Source of the DNA: Parafrigoribacterium mesophilum
GTDB lineage: Bacteria; Actinomycetota; Actinomycetes; Actinomycetales; Microbacteriaceae
Length of the DNA: 64,000 bases
Direction: 5' to 3'
NCBI RefSeq assembly: GCF_039652555.1
Contig: NZ_JBDJAF010000003.1
Location: 186,001 to 250,000, forward strand
Shown: piece after piece, positions 33,734-43,440 of the stretch
Layout: each line of letters starts with the position of its first letter
Position numbering within the stretch: position 1 is the first letter of the stretch
Notes under the pieces: model-generated
The model's database searches: none
What the model saw: only the letters and a program-made list of their open reading frames with translations
Told to the model about the DNA's origin: nothing
Made by a program: the position numbers and the translations under genes

Positions 33734-34531
33734 GTGACCGATACGACATCGACACGGCCGGCGCGCTCGGCCGCCGCCCGCTACCGGCATTCGCTGTGGC
33801 TGCTGACACGCCGCGGCCTGAGCGTGCGGTACTCGACATCGGCGCTCGGATACCTCTGGTCCATTCTCGATCCGCTGGTGATGTCGGCCATCTACTGGTT
33901 CGTGTTCACCAAGATCTTCGACCGCACCGTGGGCGCACAGCCGTACATCGTCTTCCTGCTCGCCGCGCTTCTGCCGTGGATGTGGTTCACCGGGTCGGTG
34001 TCAGACTGCACGCGCGCCTACCTGCGCGAGGCGAAGCTCATCCGCTCCACGAAGTTGCCCCGCACCATCTGGGTGAACAGCCTGGTGCTCTCCAAGGGCA
34101 TCGAGTTCCTGGCCTCGATCCCGGTGCTGGCCGTGTTCGCCATCATCACCCAGGCGCCGGTGCACTGGCAGGTGGTGTTCTTTCCGCTCGGCATTCTGCT
34201 GCAGGCACTGCTGCTCATGGGGCTGGGGCTCATCGTCGCCCCGCTGGTGGTGTTCTTCCGCGATCTGGAACGTGCGGTGAAGCTCATCCTGCGCTTCCTC
34301 TTCTACGCCTCCCCGATCATTTACAGCCTCGGCGACGTGCCGTCGGGTCTGGCGCCGTTTATGGCGTTCAACCCCTTGGCCGGCGTTTTCTCGCTGTACC
34401 GTGCGGCATTCTTCCCCGGCGAGCTGGACTGGTACGCCGTGATCGTCGGAACCCTGGTCACCGCTGTGCTACTGGCAATCGGTATTGTCGTGTTCAAGCG
34501 CACCGAACGTGCCGTCCTCAAGGAGATCTAG
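33734..34531 (+). CDS. Polysaccharide/teichoic acid ABC exporter permease (TagG/Wzm-like)
   Basis: A 265-residue ABC-2 type permease with six helices. It has the pre-helix block RYSTSALGYLWSILDPLVMSAIYWFVF and the central REAKLIRSTKLPRTIW and APLVVFFRDLERAVKLILRFLFYASPIIY typical of TagG/Wzm. It exports an undecaprenyl-linked polymer across the membrane with the ATPase encoded next. GTG start with AAAGGA upstream; 2 bp separate its stop from the ATPase gene's ATG. Confidence 0.88.
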   Translation: MTDTTSTRPARSAAARYRHSLWLLTRRGLSVRYSTSALGYLWSILDPLVMSAIYWFVFTKIFDRTVGAQPYIVFLLAALLPWMWFTGSVSDCTRAYLREAKLIRSTKLPRTIWVNSLVLSKGIEFLASIPVLAVFAIITQAPVHWQVVFFPLGILLQALLLMGLGLIVAPLVVFFRDLERAVKLILRFLFYASPIIYSLGDVPSGLAPFMAFNPLAGVFSLYRAAFFPGELDWYAVIVGTLVTAVLLAIGIVVFKRTERAVLKEI

Positions 34532-34532
34532 G

Positions 34533-35315
34533 ATGACCGTCTCCCCTCAGACCGCCACGTCAGAGACGAAGCACCGCGCTGCCGTGATCGAAGTAACGGA
34601 TGCCGGCATCCGGTTCCGACGCAATCGTCGTTCCCGGAGGAACTTCAAGGACCTGTTCGCCGGATCCAACCGCCGTGCCCGGCCCAGCGAATTCTGGGCG
34701 TTGCGCCACGTCAGTTTCAGCGTTGCGGCCGGTGAGGCGATCGGGGTGGTCGGCCGCAACGGGCAAGGGAAGTCGACACTGCTCAAGCTGGTCGCCGAGG
34801 TCATCCTGCCCGACGAGGGCAGCGTCTCGGTGCGCCGTGGGGTCGCGCCGCTGATCGAGATCACCGGCGGGTTCGTCGACGACTTGACCGTGCGGGAGAA
34901 CGTGTACCTCACCGCCGGCCTGCACGGGATGCAGCGCGGGACCATCGCCGACAGCTTCGATGACATCATCGCCTTCGCCGACATCGGCGACTTCCTCGAC
35001 ACGCCATACAAGCACCTCTCCAGCGGCATGAAGGTGCGGATCGCGTTCGCGGTCATCTCCCGCTTGGAAGAGCCGATCATCCTGGTGGATGAGGTGCTCG
35101 CCGTGGGCGACAGGGCCTTCCGCGAGAAATGCTACCGACGAATCGAAGAAATGCTGGCGAGCGGGCGAACCCTCTTCTTCGTCTCCCACAACGAGAAAGA
35201 CCTCAAACGGTTCTGCACCCGCGGCCTCTACCTCGACAAGGGAGCGCTGGTGCTGGATGCCTCGATCACCGAGGTGATCGACCGCTACAACTCGGACTAC
35301 GGACTGCCGGCCTAG
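34533..35315 (+). CDS. Polysaccharide/teichoic acid ABC exporter ATPase (TagH/Wzt-like)
   Basis: A 260-residue ATPase. Walker A is GRNGQGKSTLLKL, the signature is LSSGMKVRIAFAV, Walker B is IILVDEVLAVGD, and the switch His is in FVSHNEKDL. The signature SSGMKVR and VLAVGD are characteristic of the Wzt/TagH group. No extra C-terminal carbohydrate-binding domain is present, as in TagH-type or minimal Wzt. AGGAG precedes the ATG. Forms the exporter with the upstream permease. Confidence 0.9.
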   Translation: MTVSPQTATSETKHRAAVIEVTDAGIRFRRNRRSRRNFKDLFAGSNRRARPSEFWALRHVSFSVAAGEAIGVVGRNGQGKSTLLKLVAEVILPDEGSVSVRRGVAPLIEITGGFVDDLTVRENVYLTAGLHGMQRGTIADSFDDIIAFADIGDFLDTPYKHLSSGMKVRIAFAVISRLEEPIILVDEVLAVGDRAFREKCYRRIEEMLASGRTLFFVSHNEKDLKRFCTRGLYLDKGALVLDASITEVIDRYNSDYGLPA

Positions 35316-35465
35316 CTACCGCTCCTCTCCGTCCGGCGCTGGTCCCGGCCGTGGCGCACACAGCCAAGGAGATTCGGTCGACACGCGGTATTCTTGGCCG
35401 GTTTTACCCGGCGTGTTGTACTCCGCCCTCGATTGCGTACCGCAAGCTCCCATCCGGCACGAGGC

Positions 35466-36227
35466 CTACGGGCGGCGGCGGGCCAGGATGGTGGGCCCGA
35501 TCACCGGGGCGGGAGCGCGCGCCCCGGTCACCAGCCACAGCGCACCCTCCAGCGCGAGCAGTACGACCTGACCGAGCGCGGCAACAATCATGAAGGGTGT
35601 GAGTACCGCTCCGGTATAGGTGATGACCAGCATCGCCGGCGCATCGCGCCACCACAGCACGCTCGACGCGGCCGGCGCCAACAGGAGCACCAGCATCCAC
35701 CACGGCGCGTCGGGATACCAGCCGAAAGCCATGCCGATCGCGGCATAGATCGAAAGCACCCCGAGCACCGCGTGCGCCACCATGAGCAGCGCCTGCCACC
35801 GCCGGAACTCAGCGAACTTCTCAATGCTCACGTAAGACCGCATGATCCGCGCCCGCAGTCGCGGCACCCCACTCTCGACCAGGGCGACGCCGAACAGCCG
35901 GTCGGCCTCACGTCGACGACGGATGCCGGTGGGCGGATCGCCGCGCCGGGCTTTGCCGCTGAGATAGTCGTGCAGCAGTGCGGCGCTGGTCTGCCTGCCA
36001 TAACTGGCGATCAGTCCCCACAGGAATGTCGGCACGGATGCCAGGTCAGTCGCGTTGGCGCCCACCGGCGGCGCGTCGATCTCGTGTGCCGGCACCCGAA
36101 CCCGCTCAGTTTCGGGCCGGCCGGCCTCAAGGAAGCTGATCGGTCGGACCAGCTGAAATAACCGCGGCGTGCGCTGCACCAGAAAGATGCGCGTCAGCGG
36201 CTCATCGTGCTCATCGAAGAATGGCAT
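35466..36227 (-). CDS. DUF1353 domain membrane protein
   Basis: A 253-residue protein. The N-terminal half has ATDLASVPTFLWGLIASYGRQTSAALLHDYL, the DUF1353 block with conserved DxASxP and HD. The C-terminal half holds three or four hydrophobic segments (LLMVAHAVLGVLSIYAAIG onward). DUF1353 is often found in phage and cell-wall contexts, with unknown function. ATG at 36227 has GGAG 6 bases upstream, preferred over ATG 36245. The 150-bp gap to the plus-strand ATPase gene (35316-35465) shows no feature I recognise. Confidence 0.75.
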   Translation of the reverse strand: MPFFDEHDEPLTRIFLVQRTPRLFQLVRPISFLEAGRPETERVRVPAHEIDAPPVGANATDLASVPTFLWGLIASYGRQTSAALLHDYLSGKARRGDPPTGIRRRREADRLFGVALVESGVPRLRARIMRSYVSIEKFAEFRRWQALLMVAHAVLGVLSIYAAIGMAFGWYPDAPWWMLVLLLAPAASSVLWWRDAPAMLVITYTGAVLTPFMIVAALGQVVLLALEGALWLVTGARAPAPVIGPTILARRRP

Positions 36228-36244
36228 CGTGGCTCCATGATGCA

Positions 36245-36258
36245 CCCCGATTTCGGGG
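36245..36258. promoter_or_regulatory. Short palindrome between divergent genes
   Basis: CCCCGATTTCGGGG has 6-bp arms around TT, in the 52-bp gap between the DUF1353 gene and the gene at 36280. It could be an operator or a small hairpin; nothing further supports either. Confidence 0.35.
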
Positions 36259-36279
36259 CGCCAGCGTAGGCTGGGACGG

Positions 36280-37059
36280 GTGGCGAAAGACCGACAAGTA
36301 ACGACCGACGCGTTCGGCGTGCGTACCGTCGAGCGCTCCGTGGAGCGCTTGCTCAGTGTGCAACGACCGCTGGTGCTGGCTCATCTGCGTCGCATCCGGA
36401 CTCAGCACCCGGACGCCGATCCGGCGCAGGTGATCGCGATTCTGGAACGCCGGTTCCTGGCCGCCGTCACCAGCGGCGGGGCCGCCGTCGGCGCCAGCGC
36501 CGTCATTCCCGGAGTTGGCGTCGGGATCTCGCTCGCGCTCTCCGGCGCGGAGACCGCCGGATTTCTCGAAGCCAGCGCGCTGTTCGCTCAATCCGTGACC
36601 GAGGTGCACGGCATCGCCGTCGAGGATCCGGAGCGGGCCAGAACCCTGGTCATGGCCATGATGCTCGGCTCGGCCGGCTCGGACCTGGTGAAGCAGCTCG
36701 CGCAGGAGGCCGCCGGCACCGGCGGCACTCGAAGCCGGTTCTGGGGCGAACTCGTCACCAAGAACCTGCCGAAAACCGCGCTGGGGCAGATCGGAAGCCG
36801 CGTCCGCCGGGCGTTTGTGAGAAGGTTTACCGCAACACAGGGTGCGAACGTGGTCGGTCGCGTCATCCCGTTCGGCGTCGGAGCCGTGATCGGCGGGGTC
36901 GGCAACCGCCTTCTGGGTCGCAAGATCGTCGCCAGTTCCCGCACCGCATTCGGGCCGCCCCCGGCGGATTTCCCCCTCGTACTCGGCCCGATGATCTACC
37001 AGCCACGGCGCAACCGCATTCAGCGACGTCTCGGAGAACGTTCAGACGCTGTCAAATAG
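36280..37059 (+). CDS. Hypothetical membrane-associated protein (EcsC-like at most)
   Basis: 259 residues, not confidently recognised. The first 60 are helical and charged. Residues about 64-90 are a Gly/Ala-rich hydrophobic stretch (SGGAAVGASAVIPGVGVGIS), and a second glycine-rich stretch lies near 190-215 (GRVIPFGVGAVIGGVGNRLLG). This two-glycine-zipper layout resembles EcsC-like proteins, but the match is weak. The C-terminus is basic. GTG start at 36280. It precedes the glycerophosphotransferase genes by 12 bp, so it may belong to their transcript. Confidence 0.65.
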   Translation: MAKDRQVTTDAFGVRTVERSVERLLSVQRPLVLAHLRRIRTQHPDADPAQVIAILERRFLAAVTSGGAAVGASAVIPGVGVGISLALSGAETAGFLEASALFAQSVTEVHGIAVEDPERARTLVMAMMLGSAGSDLVKQLAQEAAGTGGTRSRFWGELVTKNLPKTALGQIGSRVRRAFVRRFTATQGANVVGRVIPFGVGAVIGGVGNRLLGRKIVASSRTAFGPPPADFPLVLGPMIYQPRRNRIQRRLGERSDAVK

Positions 37060-37071
37060 GATTGCTGAGCC

Positions 37072-39582
37072 ATGAGAGTGCCCCCTGTGAAATCGCTGCG
37101 TAAGCGGCTGCGCCGAGCCGTCCGCTACGAACTGAACGCCAGGTGGCGCCGGATGCCGGTGGAAAAGAACACAGTTTTCTACGAGTCCTTCTCCGGGAAC
37201 GGAATGCTGTGCAACCCGGAGGCTGTCTTCCAAGCGCTTCTGGCCGCACCCGACCAGGCGCACCTCACCCACATCTGGACACTGTCCGATCTGGACGCCT
37301 ACGGGTCGACCGTGGCGAAATACTCCGGCCTGGACAATGTGCGATTCGTGAAATACGGGTCCAGTGCCTACTACCGCGCACTGGCCACCTCCGAGTTCCT
37401 GGTCAACAACGCCACCTTCCCGCCCGCATTCAGCAAGCGTCCCGGCCAGGTCTACCTCAACACGTGGCACGGCACCCCGCTCAAGCGGATGGGCTATGAC
37501 ATCCAAGACGGCGCGCTGGCGACCGCCAATATCATCCGCAACTTTGTGGCCGCCGACTACCTGCTGGCGCAGAACCAGTTCATGACCGACCAGATGTATG
37601 CGAGCGCCTACAAACTGCAGGGCATCTTCCGCGGCACCATCATCGAGGAGGGGTACCCGCGCACCGACCGCCAGATGCTCGACCGCGAGCAGACCGCAGA
37701 GGCGCGGACGTTGCTCACCGCTGCCGGCCTGCCGATCGGCGACCGCAAGATCGTGCTGTACGCGCCGACCTGGAAGGGTCTCAGCTTCAGCCATCCGAAC
37801 GACGATATCGACGAACTGGTGCATCACGTCGCGCAACTGCAATCCCGGATCGATTCCAGCAAATACTGCGTGCTGCTCAAAACGCACCAAATCGTGCACA
37901 AACATGCTGCAAACCGGCCGGATCTGACGAGCATCCTCGTGCCCAACGAGATCCCGACCAACGTGGTCCTCGGTCTCACCGACGTTCTGATCACGGACTA
38001 CTCGAGCATCTTCTTCGACTTCCTGTCCACCGGGCGACCCGTGCTGTTCTTCACCCCGGACCTGGAGGACTACGAGGGCACTCGCGGCCTCTACTTCGAG
38101 CCGAGCCAGTGGCCTGGCCCGGTCGCGCGCACCATGGCCGAGTTGGCACCGCACATCACGCGCTACGCGACGACAGGGCAGCTGCCGCCGGAATCGGTGA
38201 ACCGGTATCGGGCCGCCCAGCAGCGCTTCACGAGCGCCGACGACGGGGAAGCCGCCCGTCGTGTCGTCGACATCGTGTTCCGCGGACACCGCGACGGCTA
38301 CCGGATGCGGGCGGGCCTGCCCGACGGCCGTACGTCGATCCTGGTGTACCTGGGTGGGATGAAGCCCAACGGGATCACCACTTCCGTGCTCAACCTGCTC
38401 AACAGCATCGACCACAGCCGGTTCGACGTTTCGGCCTTCTTCGCGCAGAGCAAGTCCCCGGCGAGGATCGCGAAGCAACGCGAGATCGAGTACAGCGTGC
38501 GGCAGTTCCCGCGGGTCGGCGGCATGAATGGGTCGAAGCTGGTGCACCTGTGGCGGCACTTCGAGTTCCGGCGCGGGCGGATCAACCGGCATCGTGAGGA
38601 GCCCAGCCAGGATGCGCTGTGGAATGACGAGTGGACCAGGTGCTTCGGCGACAGCCGGTTCGACCACGTCGTCGACTTCAGCGGTTACGGCCCGTTTTGG
38701 TCGGTGCTTCTCCTGCACTCCCCCGATGCGGTGCGATCCATCTGGCTGCACAACGACCTGGCCGAAGACGCACACCGTGAGGTGAACGGCAAGAAGAGGA
38801 TGAAGCGCAGTCTCACCTCCCTGTTCAGCCTGTACCCACAGTTCGACCACCTCGTATCCGTGTCCCCGACGCTGGCCGACATCAACCGCAAGAAATTGTC
38901 GGCCTACGCCAGCGACGAATCGTTCGTGTCCGCACTGAACACGGTGGATGCGGCGCACATCCTTCGAGGCGCGGCCGCCGATGTGCGGCAGAGCGCCGTG
39001 GACCCGGACACCGGTCAGACGCCGGCCTGGGTCGACAGTCTGCTCGCACGCGACGGGTCCACCATCTTCGTGACGGTGGGTCGGCTCTCACCGGAGAAGA
39101 ATCAGGCCCGGCTGCTCCGCGCGTTCGCCGGAGTTCATGCGCAGCATCCACTCACCAAACTGTTCATCGTGGGCGACGGCCCGCTTCGGCAGGATCTGGA
39201 GCGGCTGATCGATGAGCTCGGGCTGACGGAGTCCGCGATCCTCACCGGTAGGCAGCCGAACCCGCACGCGATCATGGTGGCGGCGGACTGCTTCGTGCTG
39301 TCCAGCAACTACGAGGGTCAGCCGATGGTGATTCTGGAGGCACTCGTGCTCGGCTTGCCCGTGGTCACCGTTGACTTCGGATCGGCCCAAAACGCGCTGC
39401 CACGCAACTCCGGCCTCGTGGTGCCGCAGAGCGTCGGCGGTCTCGTGCACGGCATGAACGCGTTCCTCCGCGGCGAAGTGCTGCCGGCCGCGTTCGACTA
39501 CGAGGCCTACAACCGCAAGGCGATCCGGCAGTTCTATGAAGCCATCGGAACGGTGTCCGCCGAGGCCGAATTGTCGGCCTGA
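37072..39582 (+). CDS. Bifunctional CDP-glycerol glycerophosphotransferase / GT4 glycosyltransferase
   Basis: 836 residues in two enzymes. Residues about 35-400 form a TagF/TagB-like glycerophosphotransferase (FYESFSGNGMLCNPEAVF, LNTWHGTPLKRMG, EEGYPRTD, VLYAPTWKG, LITDYSSIFFDF). Residues about 420-825 form a GT4 glycosyltransferase (GGMKPNGITTSVLNLL, then TVGRLSPEKNQARLLRAF, GDGPLRQDLERLI and SSNYEGQPMVILEAL, with the ExxxxxxxE donor site). It would add glycerol phosphate and a sugar to a membrane-linked wall polymer. First of three glycerophosphotransferase genes in series. Confidence 0.88.
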   Translation: MRVPPVKSLRKRLRRAVRYELNARWRRMPVEKNTVFYESFSGNGMLCNPEAVFQALLAAPDQAHLTHIWTLSDLDAYGSTVAKYSGLDNVRFVKYGSSAYYRALATSEFLVNNATFPPAFSKRPGQVYLNTWHGTPLKRMGYDIQDGALATANIIRNFVAADYLLAQNQFMTDQMYASAYKLQGIFRGTIIEEGYPRTDRQMLDREQTAEARTLLTAAGLPIGDRKIVLYAPTWKGLSFSHPNDDIDELVHHVAQLQSRIDSSKYCVLLKTHQIVHKHAANRPDLTSILVPNEIPTNVVLGLTDVLITDYSSIFFDFLSTGRPVLFFTPDLEDYEGTRGLYFEPSQWPGPVARTMAELAPHITRYATTGQLPPESVNRYRAAQQRFTSADDGEAARRVVDIVFRGHRDGYRMRAGLPDGRTSILVYLGGMKPNGITTSVLNLLNSIDHSRFDVSAFFAQSKSPARIAKQREIEYSVRQFPRVGGMNGSKLVHLWRHFEFRRGRINRHREEPSQDALWNDEWTRCFGDSRFDHVVDFSGYGPFWSVLLLHSPDAVRSIWLHNDLAEDAHREVNGKKRMKRSLTSLFSLYPQFDHLVSVSPTLADINRKKLSAYASDESFVSALNTVDAAHILRGAAADVRQSAVDPDTGQTPAWVDSLLARDGSTIFVTVGRLSPEKNQARLLRAFAGVHAQHPLTKLFIVGDGPLRQDLERLIDELGLTESAILTGRQPNPHAIMVAADCFVLSSNYEGQPMVILEALVLGLPVVTVDFGSAQNALPRNSGLVVPQSVGGLVHGMNAFLRGEVLPAAFDYEAYNRKAIRQFYEAIGTVSAEAELSA

Positions 39583-40853
39583 TGGCCCGATTCACCTTCG
39601 CGCAGGGCAACGCCGCCAAACTCGCCTCGCTGCCGTTGTACGGGCTCGGCGCGCTGGCATGCCTGCTGGTTCCGCGCCGGCGTGGATGCTGGGTGTTCGG
39701 CAGCGGCACGGGGGTCGGCGAAGGCGCCCTCCCGCTGTTCCTGCACGCCCGGGCGGAGGATCCGAGCCTGGAACTCACCTGGCTGGCCAGAGACTCCACG
39801 GAGGTGGCTGCGGCCGCGCATCACGGCATCCGGGCGGTGCGCAAGCGGGGCCCCCGCGGGCTGTGGGCGACTTTACGCGCTCAGGTGGTGGTCGTCACCC
39901 ACGGTTTCGGAGACGTGAACCGGTTCGGCGTGCGTGGCGCGTTCGTCGTGCAGTTGTGGCACGGGATTCCGCTGAAGCTGATCCATCTGGACTCCCCCGC
40001 GACGCTGCGCACCGGCCTCCGGTTCGGATCCACCGTGCTGCAACGGCTCCTGCGACGCATGTACGCCCACGCTTCGGCGGCGATTTCCTTGATGCCGGCG
40101 GCCTCGCCGGTCGCGGCGACCAGGTTGCGCACCGCATTCGGGTTGCCCGCCGAGCGGGTGGTCGTCACCGGAGACCCGCGCGACGACGTGCTGTGCCGCG
40201 GAACCGCGGCCGAGCGCCTGGCGGCGGCCCGGGAGGCGCTGTCCACAGTGCTGCCGTTGCACGAGTTCCACGGATGCCGTGTGTTGCTGTACGCACCCAC
40301 CTGGCGAGACGGCGAGCGGGACCCCGGGGTGCCGACCCCGTTGCAGTGGCAGGCGATCGCGGCCTACCTCGAGCTGGCCGATGCGGTGTTGCTCATCCGG
40401 CCGCATCCGCTCGGCGTCGGCGAATACGTGGCCGGCACTACGGCTTACCGGCGCGTCATGCTGCTCGGGTCGAACCAGCTGCGGGACATCACACCGGTAC
40501 TGCCCGCGATCGATGTGCTGATCACCGACTACTCGTCGATCGCCTACGACTTCGCCCTCACCGGCGGCAGCCTGGTCTTTCTGGCTCCGGACTTGGAACG
40601 CTATCGCCGCTCCCGGGGGCTCTACCAGCCATATTCGCAGTTCAGCGGCGGCACCGAAACCGACTCCTGGGACGGAGTGCTTGAGGTGCTCCGGCACGGT
40701 GACGTGGATCCGGACTTCGCTGCGGGCCTGCGCAGCCACGGCGCCCAGCTGCGGGCGATGCACCACGAGTTCCTCGACGGCAGGAATACTGAAAGGGTGT
40801 ATCAGGAGATCCGCCGCCGTCTGAACTCGGACCGACCGACGGTGCACCCGTGA
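39582..40853 (+). CDS. CDP-glycerol glycerophosphotransferase
   Basis: A 423-residue TagF/TagB-type enzyme. Family blocks are LWHGIPLKLIHLDSP (catalytic His), VVTGDPRDDVL, VLLYAPTWRDGE, and IDVLITDYSSIAYDFALTG followed by the aromatic FLAPDLERY. It transfers glycerol phosphate from CDP-glycerol to a lipid-linked acceptor at the membrane face. The ATG overlaps the previous stop by one base (TGATG). The N-terminus differs from its two neighbours in lacking the FFESFFG block, so it may act at a distinct step such as priming. Confidence 0.87.
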   Translation: MARFTFAQGNAAKLASLPLYGLGALACLLVPRRRGCWVFGSGTGVGEGALPLFLHARAEDPSLELTWLARDSTEVAAAAHHGIRAVRKRGPRGLWATLRAQVVVVTHGFGDVNRFGVRGAFVVQLWHGIPLKLIHLDSPATLRTGLRFGSTVLQRLLRRMYAHASAAISLMPAASPVAATRLRTAFGLPAERVVVTGDPRDDVLCRGTAAERLAAAREALSTVLPLHEFHGCRVLLYAPTWRDGERDPGVPTPLQWQAIAAYLELADAVLLIRPHPLGVGEYVAGTTAYRRVMLLGSNQLRDITPVLPAIDVLITDYSSIAYDFALTGGSLVFLAPDLERYRRSRGLYQPYSQFSGGTETDSWDGVLEVLRHGDVDPDFAAGLRSHGAQLRAMHHEFLDGRNTERVYQEIRRRLNSDRPTVHP

Positions 40854-42388
40854 CCGGCGCGCCGAGCCGGCCCCGCTCACCGGATGAGCTAACGGTCCAG
40901 ACAGTCCTGATCGATGAGTCTGCACCGCAGATCGTTGTCACCGGCAGCTACGTCGACGCCGTGCCCACCGCCGTGTCACTGGCGGGTACCCGGCAACGCC
41001 TGACCGCCACGCTGGAGGTCGCGGATGGCGTCTGGCAGGCCGTTGTGCCGCTGCTGGTGTCTCGATGGGAGTCCGCTCCCCTGGCTCCTCGGTCGGGCGC
41101 TTACCGCTTGCAGGTCGAGACCGAGGCTGGTGTCGCCGCGGTGCGGATGGATGCTCCCCTGCCGGCGCCCACCCTGGTGGAGAACGTGGCCAGGGTCGCC
41201 GTTCACGAGTCCGCTGACGGCGCGGGTCACCGCGCGCTCGTGGTCGAGTTCGCCGCACCGTTGAACGCCGCCGAGTTCGGGCCAGAGCAGCAATCCAGGC
41301 TGGAGACGGAGTACCGCACCGCGGCGTACCAACCGTTGAACGCCGTCTTCTTCGAGAGCTTTTTCGGGCAGAGCGCGTCCTGCAATCCGCTGGCCATCGA
41401 TCGGGCGCTGGCCACGCTTCGTCCGGATGTCACCAGGTACTGGAGCGTGGCGGATGCCTCGGTGAGCGTTCCGGACGGCGCCATCGCGCTTTTGGAAGGC
41501 AGCGAACAGTGGTGGCGCATCCGCGGCAGGGCGCGACTGCTGGTGATCAACGACTGGATGCGCAAGAAGTTCAAGAAGCGCGCCTACCAAACGGTGCTGC
41601 AGACCTGGCACGGCACCATGTTGAAGAAGATCGCCATGAATCGGCCGAAGTTCCGCCCGCGCGCCGCCATCGCGACGGTGCGGGAACGTGCCCGGTGGGA
41701 CATCCTGCTGTCCGAAAACCCGTACAGCTCCCGGATCTTCCGCTCCGCCTACGCCTACTTCGGGCCGATCTGGGAAGAGGGGTACCCGCGCAATGACGTG
41801 CTGCGCGGCGACGGTGGGCCTGGCATCCGCCGCAAGTTGGGCATCCCTGACGACGTCACTGTGCTGCTGTACGCGCCGACCTGGCGCGACAACCGGCCGG
41901 AACAGGTGGACCACCTGGATGTCGCCGCATTTGCGAGAACCCTCGGGCCCGGATATCTCACCCTGATCCGCGGCCACTCCCGCACGCTGCGGCCCGGGCA
42001 CGACGTATACGCCGCGAACGTGCTGGATGTGACGAGCTACCCGGACGTGTCGGAGTTGTTCCTGGTGGCCGACGCGCTGATCACCGATTACTCGTCGGTG
42101 ATGTTCGACTACACGGTGACCGGGAAGCCGGTGTTCTTCTTTGTGCCTGACCTCGACGACTACCGCACGAAACTCCGCGGCTTTTACTTCGACCTCATCG
42201 AGGCGGCACCGGGCCCGGTGGTGCGCACGGCCGGGGAACTGGTGAGTCTGATACGCGACCGTGACCAGCTGTCCACCGATTATGCGCAGAAGTACGCTGA
42301 GTGGCAGAAGCGCTTCAACCCGCGCGACGACGGCGAGGCATCCGGTCGGGTCGTGCGCCGATTGCTTGCGCAACGGATGATCGGCTGA
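40850..42388 (+). CDS. CDP-glycerol glycerophosphotransferase with N-terminal beta-rich domain
   Basis: 512 residues. The first 150 form a beta-rich region (VSLAGTRQRLTATLEVADGVW and similar strands) also found before some TagF-like polymerases. The catalytic part follows: FFESFFGQSASCNPLAID, LQTWHGTMLKKIAMNRPKF, EEGYPRNDVL, VLLYAPTWRDNRPE and ALITDYSSVMFDYTVTG. The GTG start overlaps the previous stop by 4 bp. Probably the polymerase or a second transferase for poly(glycerol phosphate). Confidence 0.87.
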   Translation: MTGAPSRPRSPDELTVQTVLIDESAPQIVVTGSYVDAVPTAVSLAGTRQRLTATLEVADGVWQAVVPLLVSRWESAPLAPRSGAYRLQVETEAGVAAVRMDAPLPAPTLVENVARVAVHESADGAGHRALVVEFAAPLNAAEFGPEQQSRLETEYRTAAYQPLNAVFFESFFGQSASCNPLAIDRALATLRPDVTRYWSVADASVSVPDGAIALLEGSEQWWRIRGRARLLVINDWMRKKFKKRAYQTVLQTWHGTMLKKIAMNRPKFRPRAAIATVRERARWDILLSENPYSSRIFRSAYAYFGPIWEEGYPRNDVLRGDGGPGIRRKLGIPDDVTVLLYAPTWRDNRPEQVDHLDVAAFARTLGPGYLTLIRGHSRTLRPGHDVYAANVLDVTSYPDVSELFLVADALITDYSSVMFDYTVTGKPVFFFVPDLDDYRTKLRGFYFDLIEAAPGPVVRTAGELVSLIRDRDQLSTDYAQKYAEWQKRFNPRDDGEASGRVVRRLLAQRMIG

Positions 42389-42390
42389 GT

Positions 42391-43440
42391 TCAGAGGTCG
42401 GTTCTGGAGGTGTCGCTGACGTCGTGGGCTCCCCGCACGACGCCGAGCAGGAACCCGAGCCCCCAACTCAGGTGCATCGTGGGCAGCACCAGCAGGAACA
42501 GCAGCCGGTCACGCCAACCGGCGGAACGGTCCGCGACGAGCGCGACGACGATGAGAAAGATCAGGTACGCGATCGGGCCGGCGTAGACCAGCCAGGCGAC
42601 GAGCGACAGCCATCCGCTCAGTACGCCGGTGGCCTGCAGAACGATCGCGACGATGCTCAGCAGCACGGCGACGACGAGAACCGGCGGTGCGAAGAAGCGC
42701 CACGGGTTGCGCGCGGCGTAGCGCCGCACCAACTCGCCGCGCCACGCGCCGGTGGCGATGAATTGCCGAACCAGTTTGGTCCAGTTCTCCCGCGGCCAAT
42801 AGGTGACCACCAGTGCCGGATCGAACCACACCAGATGCCCTGCGGCCCGGATGCGCAAGTTCAGTTCCCAGTCCTCGCCGCGGCGCAGCGACTCGTCGTA
42901 ATAGTCGACCTCGGTGAGCACCTCGCGGCGGAACACCCCGAGGTAGGCCGACTCCGCCGGCCCTTCCGCGGCGCCGTCGTGGTACGCGGCGCCGCCCAGG
43001 CCGAATCGGCTGTTGTAGGCCTTAGCGGTGGCGGACTGGAACCTGGTCTTCCCCCGCGCCTTCATCAGCCCGCCCACGTTGGCGGCACCGGTGCGCTGTA
43101 GCGTCTGCACCGCACGGGTGGTGTACCCGGGTTCGAGTTCCGAGTGCGCGTCGACCCGCACGATCACCGGGTTCTTCGCCGCCTTGATGGCGAGGTTCAG
43201 GCCGAACGGGATATCGGTGTTCGGGTTGCGCACGCAGACGATCCGGGGGTCTTGTTCGGTCAGCCGCCGCACTATGGCATCCGTCGCGTCGGTGGACGGC
43301 CCGAGCGCGAGGATCAGTTCCTGGTCGCCGTCGTAGTCCTGGCTCAACACCGTGTTGACCGCGTTTTCGATGTAACCGGCTTCGTTCAGCACGGGCATGA
43401 CGTAGGAAACGCCGGGATTGCGCGGTGTTCCAAGTGCCAT
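42391..43440 (-). CDS. Family 2 glycosyltransferase with C-terminal membrane helices
   Basis: A 349-residue GT-A enzyme. It opens VSYVMPVLNEAGYIENAVNTVL, with VRVDAHSELEPGY as the DxD-like metal site and ESAYLGVFRREVL and RRGEDWELNLRIRAAG as the catalytic ED region. Three C-terminal helices anchor it in the membrane. It resembles ExoA-type succinoglycan transferases and may build a linkage unit or a separate glycan. ATG at 43440 is preferred on homology to the GT2 start; ATG 43503 is possible. It is convergent with the glycerophosphotransferase operon, 2 bp apart. Confidence 0.85.
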   Translation of the reverse strand: MALGTPRNPGVSYVMPVLNEAGYIENAVNTVLSQDYDGDQELILALGPSTDATDAIVRRLTEQDPRIVCVRNPNTDIPFGLNLAIKAAKNPVIVRVDAHSELEPGYTTRAVQTLQRTGAANVGGLMKARGKTRFQSATAKAYNSRFGLGGAAYHDGAAEGPAESAYLGVFRREVLTEVDYYDESLRRGEDWELNLRIRAAGHLVWFDPALVVTYWPRENWTKLVRQFIATGAWRGELVRRYAARNPWRFFAPPVLVVAVLLSIVAIVLQATGVLSGWLSLVAWLVYAGPIAYLIFLIVVALVADRSAGWRDRLLFLLVLPTMHLSWGLGFLLGVVRGAHDVSDTSRTDL

